DNA from: CAYVGO01 sp964450725
GTDB taxonomy: Bacteria; Bacteroidota; Bacteroidia; Bacteroidales; UBA932
Assembly: GCA_964450725.1 (NCBI GenBank)
Contig: CAYVGO010000006.1
Location: 4,699 to 68,698, forward strand
Direction of reading: 5' to 3'
DNA: 64,000 nucleotides
Position 1 is the stretch's first letter. Every line of letters begins with the position of its first letter. Under the pieces are notes generated by a model that saw only the letters and a program-made list of their open reading frames with translations, ran no database searches and was not told where the DNA came from. Below, piece by piece: positions 28,195-37,012 of the stretch. The position numbers and the translations under genes were made by a program.

Positions 28195-28228
28195 TCCTTA
28201 TTTCTAAAAATATAATTTCTATATCAGT

Positions 28229-29704
28229 ATGAGTTACAAAATATTAACACCAGAAGAAGCCGCATTAACTATTCATCACGACGAAGTGATTGGTGTGAGT
28301 GGCTTTACACCTGCGGGAGACCCTAAATTAATACCCGGAGCAATTGCTCAGCGAGCAGAACAATTGCATGCAATAGGAGAACCTTTTCAAATTACACTTT
28401 TCACAGGAGCTTCTACTGGAGATTATTGTGATGGAGTTTTAGCGAGAGCAAAAGCCATTAAATTAAGGATGCCGTATCAAAGTAATGAATCTTTGAGAAA
28501 AGCCATCAATAATGGTGAAGTTGCTTACCAAGACATTCATCTTTCTCACATGCCACAATTAGTTCGATATGGATTTCTTCCAAAAATAACAACGGCCATT
28601 GTTGAGGCTATAGAAGTTACTAATGACGGTAAAATATATTTATCAACGGCCGGAGGATCTTCTGCAACCTACTTGGAGCAAGCGGATAAAATTTTGGTTG
28701 AAATTAATAGTACTGTACCTCGAGAGATTATGGAAATGCACGATGTATATGTTCCAGCATCTCCACCTAATAGACAACCTATTCCCATTAATAAAGTAAG
28801 CGATAAAGTAGGCACAAACTACGTACAAGTTGATCCGAACAAAATTATAGGCATTGTAAAGTCTAATGTTCCTAACGGGGCTTCGCCATTCCGCACGCCT
28901 GGAGAAGAAGAGCAAACTATTGCTATGCATGCGGTAGAGTTCTTCTTGCATGAACGTAAAAAAGGAAGATTACCCAAAGGGTTGCCGTTTCAGTCTGGAG
29001 TGGGAAATGTTGCCAATGCCGTGTTGTCTTGTTTCGCTACGCACAAGGATTTTGACCCAATAGAGATGTACACAGAAGTATTACAAGATTCTTTATTTGA
29101 ATTAATAGACAATGATCGTTTGATAACAGCATCTGGATGTTCTTTAACTATTTCGGCAGAAGGTTTTGAAAAGTTGAGAAAAAATATTGATGTATTAAAG
29201 AAAAAGATTATTCTTCGTCAACAAGAAATTTCAAACCATCCTGAAATTATTAGAAGGTTAGGAATTATAACCATGAATACCCCCATAGAAGTAGATATTT
29301 ATGGAAATATAAATTCTACAACAGTTATGGGAACAAAAATGATGAATGGAATCGGTGGTAGTGGGGATTTTACAAGAAATGCTTACTTGTCATTGTTTAT
29401 GACCCCTTCAACTGCGAAAAATGGAGACATATCTTCTATCGTTCCGATGGTAACTCATGTTGATCATAATGAACATTCTGTAGGAGTTATTATTACTGAA
29501 CAAGGTGTTGCCGATTTAAGAGGATTAAGCCCTAAACAAAAAGTGAAATTGATTATTGACAATTGTGCTCATCCGGATTATAGACCAATTTTACATGATA
29601 TAGCACAAGACTTTTTGAAAAATTCACAACATCAAACGCCGTTACTTTTAGATAGAACTTTTGAATTGCATAGAAAGTTTTTAAGTACCGGTAAAATGAA
29701 ATAA
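28229..29704 (+). CDS. Acetyl-CoA hydrolase/CoA-transferase family protein
   Basis: A cytoplasmic class I CoA-transferase of the Cat1/AarC/ScpC type, 491 residues. It probably moves CoA between acetate or propionate and succinate. The N-terminal half has VIGVSGFTPAGDPKLIPGA and TLFTGASTGDYCDG. The active-site glutamate is probably Glu283 in YTEVLQD. The C-terminal half ends with VDHNEHSVGVIITEQGVADL and the RGLSPKQK segment typical of the family. In Bacteroidales such enzymes take part in propionate/succinate or acetate metabolism. Substrate pairing cannot be read from the sequence, and no methylmalonyl-CoA genes are near. Confidence 0.88.
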   Translation: MSYKILTPEEAALTIHHDEVIGVSGFTPAGDPKLIPGAIAQRAEQLHAIGEPFQITLFTGASTGDYCDGVLARAKAIKLRMPYQSNESLRKAINNGEVAYQDIHLSHMPQLVRYGFLPKITTAIVEAIEVTNDGKIYLSTAGGSSATYLEQADKILVEINSTVPREIMEMHDVYVPASPPNRQPIPINKVSDKVGTNYVQVDPNKIIGIVKSNVPNGASPFRTPGEEEQTIAMHAVEFFLHERKKGRLPKGLPFQSGVGNVANAVLSCFATHKDFDPIEMYTEVLQDSLFELIDNDRLITASGCSLTISAEGFEKLRKNIDVLKKKIILRQQEISNHPEIIRRLGIITMNTPIEVDIYGNINSTTVMGTKMMNGIGGSGDFTRNAYLSLFMTPSTAKNGDISSIVPMVTHVDHNEHSVGVIITEQGVADLRGLSPKQKVKLIIDNCAHPDYRPILHDIAQDFLKNSQHQTPLLLDRTFELHRKFLSTGKMK

Positions 29705-29752
29705 TATCTGACTCTCTTTATTTTGTTTATGTCAATATAAATTTAAAACAGC

Positions 29753-31018
29753 ATGGTGTTAAAAAGAATGAAAATTTGTTTATCTGTCAGTCGTATTTTT
29801 CTTGGATTATTATTTGTGTTTTCAGGATTTGTAAAAGTAGTTGATCCATGGGGAACGGCGTATAAATTTACAGATTATTTCACAGCCTTTGGATGGGACT
29901 TTTTTTATGATTTTGCCTTGGTTTTTTCAGTCTTGTTATCGGTGGCAGAATTGTTGATAGGAATTTGCCTACTACTGAGATTAAAAATGAAAGTCACAAC
30001 GATGGCAGCACTCTCATTTATGGTGTTCTTTACACTATTAACACTATGGATTGCTTTGACGAATCCTGTTTCTGATTGCGGATGCTTTGGAGATGCTATT
30101 AAATTAGGAAATTGGGAAACATTTATCAAAAATCTTATTATGTTGCCCATTGCAATATTTCTATTTACAAAACGTAATCATATTTCTCATTTTTCTACAT
30201 CTGTCAAAGAGTGGATATATGTTTGCCTTTTCGGCTTGTACGGTGTAGGGATATCTGTTTATTCTTATCTTTACTTGCCAATCATAGACTTTTTACCTTA
30301 TTATATCGGGCAAAATATTCCCCAAGCAATGTCAATTCCCAAAGAAAAAGAAAATGATATTGATGTTTACGACATTACGTTAATTTATGAAAAAGATGGT
30401 GTTCAACATCATTTTACCCAAGATTCATTTATGAAATCTCAATTGTGGAGTGATACTACATGGAAATATGTTGATACAAAAACAGTACTTGTCAAAGAAG
30501 GATACAAGCCTCCAATTGCACATTTGACTCTGAATACAGTTGAGGGAATAAATATTTTAGATTCGGTATTACACAGTGGAAATTTTTTCTGGGGAATTGT
30601 TCGCAATGCTAATAAACTCAATCAATCAGACCTTGAAAAGTTGGAAAAAATAGCCGTTTTTGCACAACAAAATAAGGTGGGATTTTACTTACTGACCTCT
30701 TCAGCATTAGATCAAATGCAGCAAAAGTTAAATGAATCCCAATGGAGTACTCCAATCTATTTTACTGATGATACAGAACTTAAAAGTATGTTGCGAGCTA
30801 ATGTCGGACTCATTTATATAAACCATGGAATTATTAGCGGAAAATGGTCAAATTACGAAATGCCAATCTTTAGTACATTAGAGGAAATTGATAATTTGTC
30901 TTTCAAAGCGAATAATAAACAAAATACAGATGTTCTGGTTGCAATACTCATTGGCGTTGTTTTATGGGTTGTAGTGTTTTCAATGGAACAACTTTATAAA
31001 AAACATCGAAAGAACTAA
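29753..31018 (+). CDS. DoxX/MauE-type membrane protein of the BT_3928 family
   Basis: A 421-residue inner-membrane protein. An N-terminal DoxX-like four-helix region (FLGLLFVFSGFVKVVDPWG, about residues 14-32, then helices near 55, 80 and 125) carries SDCGCFGDAIKLG, the motif shared with MauE and BT_3928-type proteins. A central soluble domain follows (about 190-375), with a weak thioredoxin-like shape and no CXXC. The last helix is near 390-410 (VLVAILIGVVLWVVVF). The family often accompanies redox or periplasmic disulfide genes. Function is not established. It starts 48 bp after the CoA-transferase. Confidence 0.8.
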   Translation: MVLKRMKICLSVSRIFLGLLFVFSGFVKVVDPWGTAYKFTDYFTAFGWDFFYDFALVFSVLLSVAELLIGICLLLRLKMKVTTMAALSFMVFFTLLTLWIALTNPVSDCGCFGDAIKLGNWETFIKNLIMLPIAIFLFTKRNHISHFSTSVKEWIYVCLFGLYGVGISVYSYLYLPIIDFLPYYIGQNIPQAMSIPKEKENDIDVYDITLIYEKDGVQHHFTQDSFMKSQLWSDTTWKYVDTKTVLVKEGYKPPIAHLTLNTVEGINILDSVLHSGNFFWGIVRNANKLNQSDLEKLEKIAVFAQQNKVGFYLLTSSALDQMQQKLNESQWSTPIYFTDDTELKSMLRANVGLIYINHGIISGKWSNYEMPIFSTLEEIDNLSFKANNKQNTDVLVAILIGVVLWVVVFSMEQLYKKHRKN

Positions 31019-31113
31019 AGGTTATTTGTTCAATTATAGCAATCATCAGAAAGTCACTAAGTAAAGATATATTTACACATTACGCTAACTTCGATTAATT
31101 CTGGTGAAAAACT

Positions 31114-31689
31114 TTACTTTTGAGTTGCAATTTTCTCAACTATTTTGGGGAAATATTGATATTCTAACTGATGAACTTTGTTAGCGATATCATCAGGAGT
31201 ATCATTAGTACTTATCGGACATGATGCTTGAAAAATTATATTACCTTCATCATAATTTTCATTCACATAGTGTATGGTGATCCCCGTTTCGGCCTCTTTA
31301 TTCAACCATACAGTTTGATGAACATGTTCTCCATACATACCTTTACCTCCATATTTTGGTAGTAATGCGGGATGAATATTAATTATTCTTTGTGGGTATT
31401 GGATAATTAAACTGCGAGGTATCAACCATAAGAATCCTGCCAGAACAATTAAATCAACGTCGTAATCATGTAATAAATTGATGATTTGAGTGGGATTACA
31501 TAAATCAGATTTTGTTATAATCATTGTTGGAATACGATGCTCATCTGCAAACGAAAGAGCCGGAGAGTTTGGATTACTGGATATCAATAAACTTATATTG
31601 ATATTTTGTTTTGTTGAAAAATAAGAAAAAAGATTTCTAAAATTACTTCCTGTTCCTGAGATGAAAATTGCTATATTGCTATTTGTCAT
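31114..31689 (-). CDS. purN: Phosphoribosylglycinamide formyltransferase
   Basis: Transfers a formyl group from 10-formyltetrahydrofolate to GAR in purine synthesis. The protein has 191 residues from the ATG at 31687-31689 (MTNSNIAIFISGTGSN); a longer upstream frame would add 33 residues that do not fit the family and that run through the promoter. IFISGTGSNFRNL binds the phosphate. NIHPALLPKYGGKGMYG contains the catalytic Asn/His pair, and the catalytic Asp lies in ENYDEGNII. It is divergent from acpP. Confidence 0.93.
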   Translation of the reverse strand: MTNSNIAIFISGTGSNFRNLFSYFSTKQNINISLLISSNPNSPALSFADEHRIPTMIITKSDLCNPTQIINLLHDYDVDLIVLAGFLWLIPRSLIIQYPQRIINIHPALLPKYGGKGMYGEHVHQTVWLNKEAETGITIHYVNENYDEGNIIFQASCPISTNDTPDDIANKVHQLEYQYFPKIVEKIATQK

Positions 31690-31721
31690 GATGTTATAAA
31701 AAATATTGAAAAAATATTTCC

Positions 31722-31729
31722 CAAAAGTA
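31722..31729 (-). promoter_or_regulatory. Possible -7 box of purN
   Basis: Leftward TACTTTTG fits TAnnTTTG, 33 bp before the ATG. No good -33 TTG. It lies only 23 bp from the acpP -7 box, so the two divergent promoters would overlap. Confidence 0.4.
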
Positions 31730-31752
31730 GTAAACTTATAGATAAATCTTTG

Positions 31753-31760
31753 TAATTTTG
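31753..31760 (+). promoter_or_regulatory. Predicted -7 box of the acpP operon
   Basis: TAATTTTG fits the Bacteroidota -7 consensus, 42 bp before the acpP ATG. The -33 TTG is not evident. Confidence 0.45.
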
Positions 31761-31802
31761 CCGCAAATTTTTTTAACCAATTATTCATTAAAAAATTAGA
31801 TT

Positions 31803-32042
31803 ATGGCAGACATTGCATCAAGAGTAAAAGAAATTATTGCAGACAAGTTAGGCGTAGAAGCATCAGAAGTAGTTGAAAATGCTAGTTTTACAAATGATCT
31901 AGGAGCAGATTCCTTAGATACAGTAGAATTAATCATGGAACTAGAAAAAGAGTTTAATATACAAATCTCTGATGATAACGCTGAAAAGTTAGTAACTGTC
32001 GGAGATGCTATAGCATTCATTAAAAAGCATTCGGCACAATAA
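31803..32042 (+). CDS. acpP: Acyl carrier protein
   Basis: The 79-residue acidic carrier of growing fatty-acyl chains. The phosphopantetheine attachment site is Ser37 in LGADSLDTVEL. It begins an operon with fabF, rnc, a thioesterase and a phosphopantetheinyl transferase, so carrier, condensing enzyme and carrier-activating enzyme are encoded together. Confidence 0.97.
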   Translation: MADIASRVKEIIADKLGVEASEVVENASFTNDLGADSLDTVELIMELEKEFNIQISDDNAEKLVTVGDAIAFIKKHSAQ

Positions 32043-32082
32043 TTTCACCTTAAGTCGCACACGTGAACAAGAACTATAAATT

Positions 32083-33345
32083 ATGGATTTAAAAAGAGTA
32101 GTCATTACAGGAATCGGAACGATCAATCCCATAGGTAATAATATTAGCGAATATTTTGACAATCTTCTAAAAGGAGTGAGTGGTGCAAATATGATTACGC
32201 ACTTTGATGCTACTCTTTTTAAAACCAAATTTGCGTGTGAAGTAAAAAATTTTGACGTATCTAATTACGCCGACGCAATTGATAAAAAAGAGGCAAAACG
32301 ATTAGATTTATATTCTCAGTTTGCTTTAATTGCGGCACATGAAGCTTTGACGGATTCTAAGTTGGATTTATTGACTGAAGATTTAGATGAAATTGGTGTT
32401 ATTTGGGCTTCAGGTATTGGTGGAATGAATACGTTTTATCAAGAAGTCGTGAGTTTTGTAGAAGGTGGAAAAGTTCCAAGATATAGTCCGTTTTTTGTTC
32501 CAAAAATGATTTCGGATATTGCTGCCGGACATATTTCTATGAAATACGGTTTACGAGGACCTAATTACGCGACAGTTTCAGCATGTGCGTCTTCAACACA
32601 TGCTATGATTGATGCTTTTAATTTAATTAGGATGGGAAAAGCCAATGTAATTCTTACCGGAGGTTCGGAGGCTACAATTAATGAACCAGGAATTGGTGGA
32701 TTTAATGCTATGCACGCCTTATCTACAAATAATGATTCTTATTTAACCGCTTCTCGTCCTTTTGATAAAACAAGAGATGGATTTGTGATGGGAGAAGGTG
32801 GTGGCGGATTGGTGCTTGAAGAATATGAGCATGCTATCAAAAGAGGGGCTAAAATTTATGCAGAAGTTGTTGGAGGTGCTATGACGGCAGATGCACATCA
32901 TTTGACTGCCCCACATCCTGAAGGTTTAGGAGCAAGGGCTGTAATGTTGAAAACATTGAAGGATGCCAATATTACACCAGATAAAGTAGACTATGTTAAT
33001 GTGCATGGTACTTCTACTCCTTTAGGGGATATTGCTGAACTTTTAGCGGTAAAAGGAGTGTTTGGAGATCATGCTTATAAACTTAATATTAGTGCCACAA
33101 AATCAATGACTGGTCATTTATTAGGAGCAACTGGTGCTATAGAGGCAATTGCTTGTATTTGTGCTTTAGAAAAACAAGTTATTCCTCCTACAATTAATTT
33201 TGAGCATGAGGATCCAGAAATTGATTATAAATTGAATTTGACCCTAAATAAAGCACAAGAACGTAAAGTCGAATATGCTATCAGCAATACTTTCGGCTTT
33301 GGAGGACATAATTCTTCTATTCTTTTGAAAAAATATAAATCTTAA
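32083..33345 (+). CDS. fabF: 3-oxoacyl-ACP synthase II
   Basis: Elongates acyl-ACP with malonyl-ACP in fatty acid synthesis. The protein has 420 residues and a thiolase fold. The catalytic triad is visible: Cys in VSACASSTHAM, His in NVHGTSTPLGD, and His in SATKSMTGHLLGATG. It lies 40 bp after acpP; its last base is the first base of the rnc ATG (TAATG). Confidence 0.97.
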   Translation: MDLKRVVITGIGTINPIGNNISEYFDNLLKGVSGANMITHFDATLFKTKFACEVKNFDVSNYADAIDKKEAKRLDLYSQFALIAAHEALTDSKLDLLTEDLDEIGVIWASGIGGMNTFYQEVVSFVEGGKVPRYSPFFVPKMISDIAAGHISMKYGLRGPNYATVSACASSTHAMIDAFNLIRMGKANVILTGGSEATINEPGIGGFNAMHALSTNNDSYLTASRPFDKTRDGFVMGEGGGGLVLEEYEHAIKRGAKIYAEVVGGAMTADAHHLTAPHPEGLGARAVMLKTLKDANITPDKVDYVNVHGTSTPLGDIAELLAVKGVFGDHAYKLNISATKSMTGHLLGATGAIEAIACICALEKQVIPPTINFEHEDPEIDYKLNLTLNKAQERKVEYAISNTFGFGGHNSSILLKKYKS

Positions 33346-34100
33346 TGTTATTTCCTTATTTAAGGAGATATTATCGGTCGCTTTCCATTGAAGATAAAGC
33401 ATACTTTCGTAAGTTACGGGGCATGCTTTTTTTTGTACCCAAAAATATTGCTTATTATAAAATAGCCTTTACTCATGCTTCTTGTGGGATGAAGGATAAA
33501 AAGAAACTTCAAAATAATGAAAGATTGGAGTTTTTAGGTGATGCTATTTTGACAGCAGTTGTTTCTGATTATCTATATCACGCTTTTCCAAATGAACGTG
33601 AGGGATTTCTCACGCAAGTTAGGTCTAAATATGTAAGTAGAATTACATTGTGTAAGTTTGCTAAGGAGATAGGACTTCAAAACTTTATTTGCTATCATTC
33701 ACGAAACATAGATATTGAAGATTCCTCTATTTTAGGAAATGCGTTTGAGGCATTTATCGGAGCAATTTATTTAGATAAAGGCTATCATTTTACTCAGAAG
33801 TACATTATAAAATATATTATTGAAGTACATCAACCTTCTGAAATGATAGAACTTGAGGTTGATTATAAGAGTAAGTTGATTGATTATTGTCAGAAAAATA
33901 AAATTGGTTACTTCTTCAATACTGTGGAGAAAAGAGAATCTCACACTCAGATTTATCATACTTTTTTAATGATGAATGGGCAATGTGTCGGATATGGTAA
34001 GGAAAGAAATAAAAAAGCATCAGAACAGCAAGCTTCAAAACATGCATTATCAGATATAGGTTATGAACAATCCAATGATTATAACACCCATACAGATTAG
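33345..34100 (+). CDS. rnc: Ribonuclease III
   Basis: Endonuclease for double-stranded RNA, acting in rRNA and mRNA processing. The protein has 251 residues. The catalytic signature is NNERLEFLGDAILTAVVSDY (about residues 58-77), with a second acidic cluster in ILGNAFEAFIGAIYLDKG. A C-terminal double-stranded RNA-binding domain starts near residue 165 (DYKSKLIDYCQKNKIGYFFN). It is coupled to fabF by a one-base overlap. acpP-fabF-rnc is a conserved bacterial gene order. Confidence 0.95.
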   Translation: MLFPYLRRYYRSLSIEDKAYFRKLRGMLFFVPKNIAYYKIAFTHASCGMKDKKKLQNNERLEFLGDAILTAVVSDYLYHAFPNEREGFLTQVRSKYVSRITLCKFAKEIGLQNFICYHSRNIDIEDSSILGNAFEAFIGAIYLDKGYHFTQKYIIKYIIEVHQPSEMIELEVDYKSKLIDYCQKNKIGYFFNTVEKRESHTQIYHTFLMMNGQCVGYGKERNKKASEQQASKHALSDIGYEQSNDYNTHTD

Positions 34101-34467
34101 ATTTTCAGATATTGATGGAATGCTACATGTTGGCAATAGCATTTATCAAGATTATTTTGACTTAGGTAGAGTTGATTTTTTTCAACATTTATTTGGGAAA
34201 AACTTTTTTAAAGAACAATGTACTATGATTGTCGTCCGTACCGAAATAGATTACAAAGTACAAACTTTCTTAACCGACAACATTGATGTTACTACGCAAT
34301 TAAAAAAGATAGGAAACAAGAGTATACAATTAGAACAGTCTATAAGAAGTTCTAATGTCATCCATGTTCAATGTTTGTCCGTCATGTCGGGTTATGACAA
34401 AGTAACCGGTAAGTCCATAGTTTTACCGGAACAATGGAGAAATATTTTCAGTCAATATTTACAGTAA
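34063..34467 (+). CDS. 4-hydroxybenzoyl-CoA-type thioesterase (hotdog fold)
   Basis: A 134-residue single hotdog-fold thioesterase. IRFSDIDGMLHVGNSIYQDY is the catalytic Asp-loop-His signature of the YbgC/4HBT group, and VVRTEIDYKVQ follows on the central strand. It overlaps the end of rnc by 38 bp; a second ATG at 34075 would shorten the overlap to 26 bp and keep the domain, so the exact start is open. Position in a fatty acid operon suggests acyl-CoA or acyl-ACP hydrolysis. Confidence 0.85.
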   Translation: MNNPMIITPIQIRFSDIDGMLHVGNSIYQDYFDLGRVDFFQHLFGKNFFKEQCTMIVVRTEIDYKVQTFLTDNIDVTTQLKKIGNKSIQLEQSIRSSNVIHVQCLSVMSGYDKVTGKSIVLPEQWRNIFSQYLQ

Positions 34468-35081
34468 TGCCTTTTTATCAATCACTGCATGTAAACTCGA
34501 CTGAAATTTTACTATGGCATATCACAGAATCAGAAGAGGAATTGTTGGCAAAAGTCCACCTTTCTATTTCTGAGAAATCATATTTACAATCCATTACCTC
34601 TGTTCGACGTAAGCAAGAGTGGTTAGCCGTTCGAGCCTTACTGCAAGGGTCTATCCATCATACTTCAAAGATTCTTTATCACTCATCTGGTACTCCCTAT
34701 TTGGAAAACAGTACACATTTCATATCTATAACCCATAATAAAGAATTTGCCGTAATAGCCATTAATCCTTTCTCAGCAATTGGAGTAGATATAGAATTAA
34801 AGAATAGAAACTTTGAGAAAGTAGCTTTCCGATATATTTGTGCTGAAGAGTTGTTGCCATTTTATCTGTATACTCAAGAAGAGCAGTTGTGTATAATCTG
34901 GTGTGCTAAAGAAGCGGCATTTAAAACCATCAGTGAAGAGGGAATTGACTTTAAAGAACACCTGCGATTTAAATTTATACAAGATAATCAATTTGAGATT
35001 CATTACACCAAGAATAAATTATATGTAATGCAAGGCTATTTTTATTTTATGGAAAATTCTATACTTGCCATAACTCTTTGA
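34467..35081 (+). CDS. 4'-phosphopantetheinyl transferase
   Basis: Transfers phosphopantetheine from CoA to a carrier-protein serine, presumably Ser37 of the AcpP encoded at the head of the same operon. The protein has 204 residues and a Sfp-like two-half layout. The Mg2+-binding motif GVDIE is at residues 106-110 and WCAKEAAFK at 145-153. ISITHNKEFAVIAI precedes the first motif, as expected. The start is the ATG overlapping the thioesterase TAA (TAATG at 34465-34469); an upstream ATG would add eleven unlikely residues. Confidence 0.9.
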   Translation: MPFYQSLHVNSTEILLWHITESEEELLAKVHLSISEKSYLQSITSVRRKQEWLAVRALLQGSIHHTSKILYHSSGTPYLENSTHFISITHNKEFAVIAINPFSAIGVDIELKNRNFEKVAFRYICAEELLPFYLYTQEEQLCIIWCAKEAAFKTISEEGIDFKEHLRFKFIQDNQFEIHYTKNKLYVMQGYFYFMENSILAITL

Positions 35082-35132
35082 AAAGACAACATTGAATTAT
35101 ATGAAAGAGATACTACACTAAGTGAAAATGTT

Positions 35133-35162
35133 TTGTTATGTTACAAAAGCATTTTATCTTTG
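35133..35162 (+). promoter_or_regulatory. Predicted promoter of the metallopeptidase-sulfatase unit
   Basis: TTG (35133-35135), a 19-bp spacer, TATCTTTG (35155-35162). It leaves a leader of about 225 nt before the ATG at 35398. That leader is AT-rich; I see no RNA gene, riboswitch or strong stem in it. Confidence 0.55.
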
Positions 35163-35397
35163 TAGCCTTTCAAAGAGAACTGCACAAAATATATTATTGA
35201 TGAAACATTGAGATTTTAAAAGTACTTTACTTTAGAACATCAATAATATAAAATATATTGGTAATAGACATTTAACTTAAGACGGATAGAACTTCTTGCG
35301 AAAATTGATACTGCAAAAATATTATAAACCAAGGATGTATTGTGTAATCTTGATGCTGTAATCCGATTATTTCTATCATTTATTATTGTATTATATT

Positions 35398-36993
35398 ATG
35401 AAATTTTATTTTTACTCTCTCATTATCTTATGTGCATGCACATCAACGCCAACAAACACTATGAAACAAAAAGCCGATGAATTTGCGTGGGTAGAGTTAC
35501 AGCCTGCACAGCCTCTGACAGATTCTCAAAAAGAGATTATTCCCTTACTGCTTAAGGCAGGTAAAATTATGGATAAGTTGTTTTGGATACAAGCTTATGG
35601 TAAGGATTATAAGACCTTAGACACTACAGATGCCGACATTGAGGCACTGATTAATATTAATTATGGCCCCTGGGAGCGGCTCAACAATAACTTGCCGCTA
35701 TTGCCAAACTATGGAAAGAAACCGGCCGGTGCTGCTTTTTATCCTCAAGACATGACCAAAGAGGAGTTTGTGGCTTTAGAAGATAGTACTAAGACTTCGC
35801 AATATACAATGATTATACGCAATGCCGAAGGCAAGTTGCAGGCAGTACCTTATCATCAATATTTTCATGCCGACCTTGCCGATGCAGCGAACTATATCCG
35901 ACAGGCAGCACAAAAAGTATCTAACCCGTTGCTGCAAAGTTACCTTAATGCCAGAGCCAGCGCCTTGTTGACAGATGATTATTTTGAAAGCGACATGCTG
36001 TGGATGGATGTAAAGAATAATGATATTGACTTTATCGCCGGGCCAATAGAAAACTATGAAGACGGACTGTTTGGTTATAAAACCGCATACGAAAGTTTTA
36101 TATTACTGAAAGATCAGGAATGGACAAGCAAACTTGAGCACATTAATGCCCTGATGCCTGCCCTTCAACAATCATTACCCTGCCCTCTACAGTATAAGCC
36201 ACTGATCACTACCGCTTTGTCTGATATGGGAGTTTATGATGCGCTGTTTTACGGAGGAGATTGTAATGCTGGTAGCAAAACTATTGCCATCAATCTTCCC
36301 AATGATGAAAGAGTACAAACCGAAAAAGGGTCAAGAAAATTACAACTTAAAAATTCCATGCGTGCAAAGTTTGATAAAATATTGATGCCCATAGCCCAAT
36401 TGTTGATAGACAGTTCACAGATAGGGCATGTAAACTTTAATGCTTTCTTTGAAAATGTGATGATGCACGAGGTAGCGCATGGATTAGGAGTAAAGTGGAC
36501 TAACGATGGGGCTACCATAAGAAGTGCTTTAAAGGAGTGCTACTCTACGATTGAAGAGGCTAAGGCCGATATCTTAGGCTTATATTTGGTCAATCAGTTA
36601 ATGACAATGAAAGAGTTGCCGCAGAAAGACCGGTTACAAAACTACGTAACCTTTGTGGCCGGCATTTTCAGGTCAGTACGTTTCGGGCTTTCCAGTGCTC
36701 ACGGTAAAGCCAACATGTTTGTGTTTAATACACTCTTAGAACAGGGAGCAGTAAGTAAAACCAAAGAGGGATTTTATCTTGTCAATGCAGAGCAAATGGA
36801 TAAAACCGTAGCCTTTATTGGGGAGAAAGTCTTAACAATAGAAGGCACCGGGAATTATCAAGAGGCAGGTGATATAGTGAAAAATCAATGTGTGATTAAG
36901 GAGGAATTACAGAAAGATTTACACAAAATAGCAACAAGCCATATTCCTAAAGATATTAGATTTACCTTTGCCATCGACAATTTAGATAAATAA
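35398..36993 (+). CDS. Zinc metallopeptidase-like lipoprotein (M49/DPP III-like fold)
   Basis: A 531-residue exported protein. The lipobox region LIILCACTST gives Cys12 or Cys14. The zinc site reads MMHEVAHGLGVKW with His357, Glu358 and His361, and the third ligand is probably in IEEAKADILGLY near Glu386. True DPP III uses a six-residue HELLGH motif; the pentapeptide HEVAH with GLG after it is the variant seen in M49-like domains fused to or annotated with Nudix proteins. The rest, including AAFYPQDMTKEEF, also fits that group. No Nudix box is present. The substrate is unknown; a peptidase is likely. A sulfatase follows 19 bp downstream. G+C content is visibly higher from here to about 38.5 kb. 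Confidence 0.78.
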   Translation: MKFYFYSLIILCACTSTPTNTMKQKADEFAWVELQPAQPLTDSQKEIIPLLLKAGKIMDKLFWIQAYGKDYKTLDTTDADIEALININYGPWERLNNNLPLLPNYGKKPAGAAFYPQDMTKEEFVALEDSTKTSQYTMIIRNAEGKLQAVPYHQYFHADLADAANYIRQAAQKVSNPLLQSYLNARASALLTDDYFESDMLWMDVKNNDIDFIAGPIENYEDGLFGYKTAYESFILLKDQEWTSKLEHINALMPALQQSLPCPLQYKPLITTALSDMGVYDALFYGGDCNAGSKTIAINLPNDERVQTEKGSRKLQLKNSMRAKFDKILMPIAQLLIDSSQIGHVNFNAFFENVMMHEVAHGLGVKWTNDGATIRSALKECYSTIEEAKADILGLYLVNQLMTMKELPQKDRLQNYVTFVAGIFRSVRFGLSSAHGKANMFVFNTLLEQGAVSKTKEGFYLVNAEQMDKTVAFIGEKVLTIEGTGNYQEAGDIVKNQCVIKEELQKDLHKIATSHIPKDIRFTFAIDNLDK

Positions 36994-37012
36994 TCATTCA
37001 AACAGTTACAAC

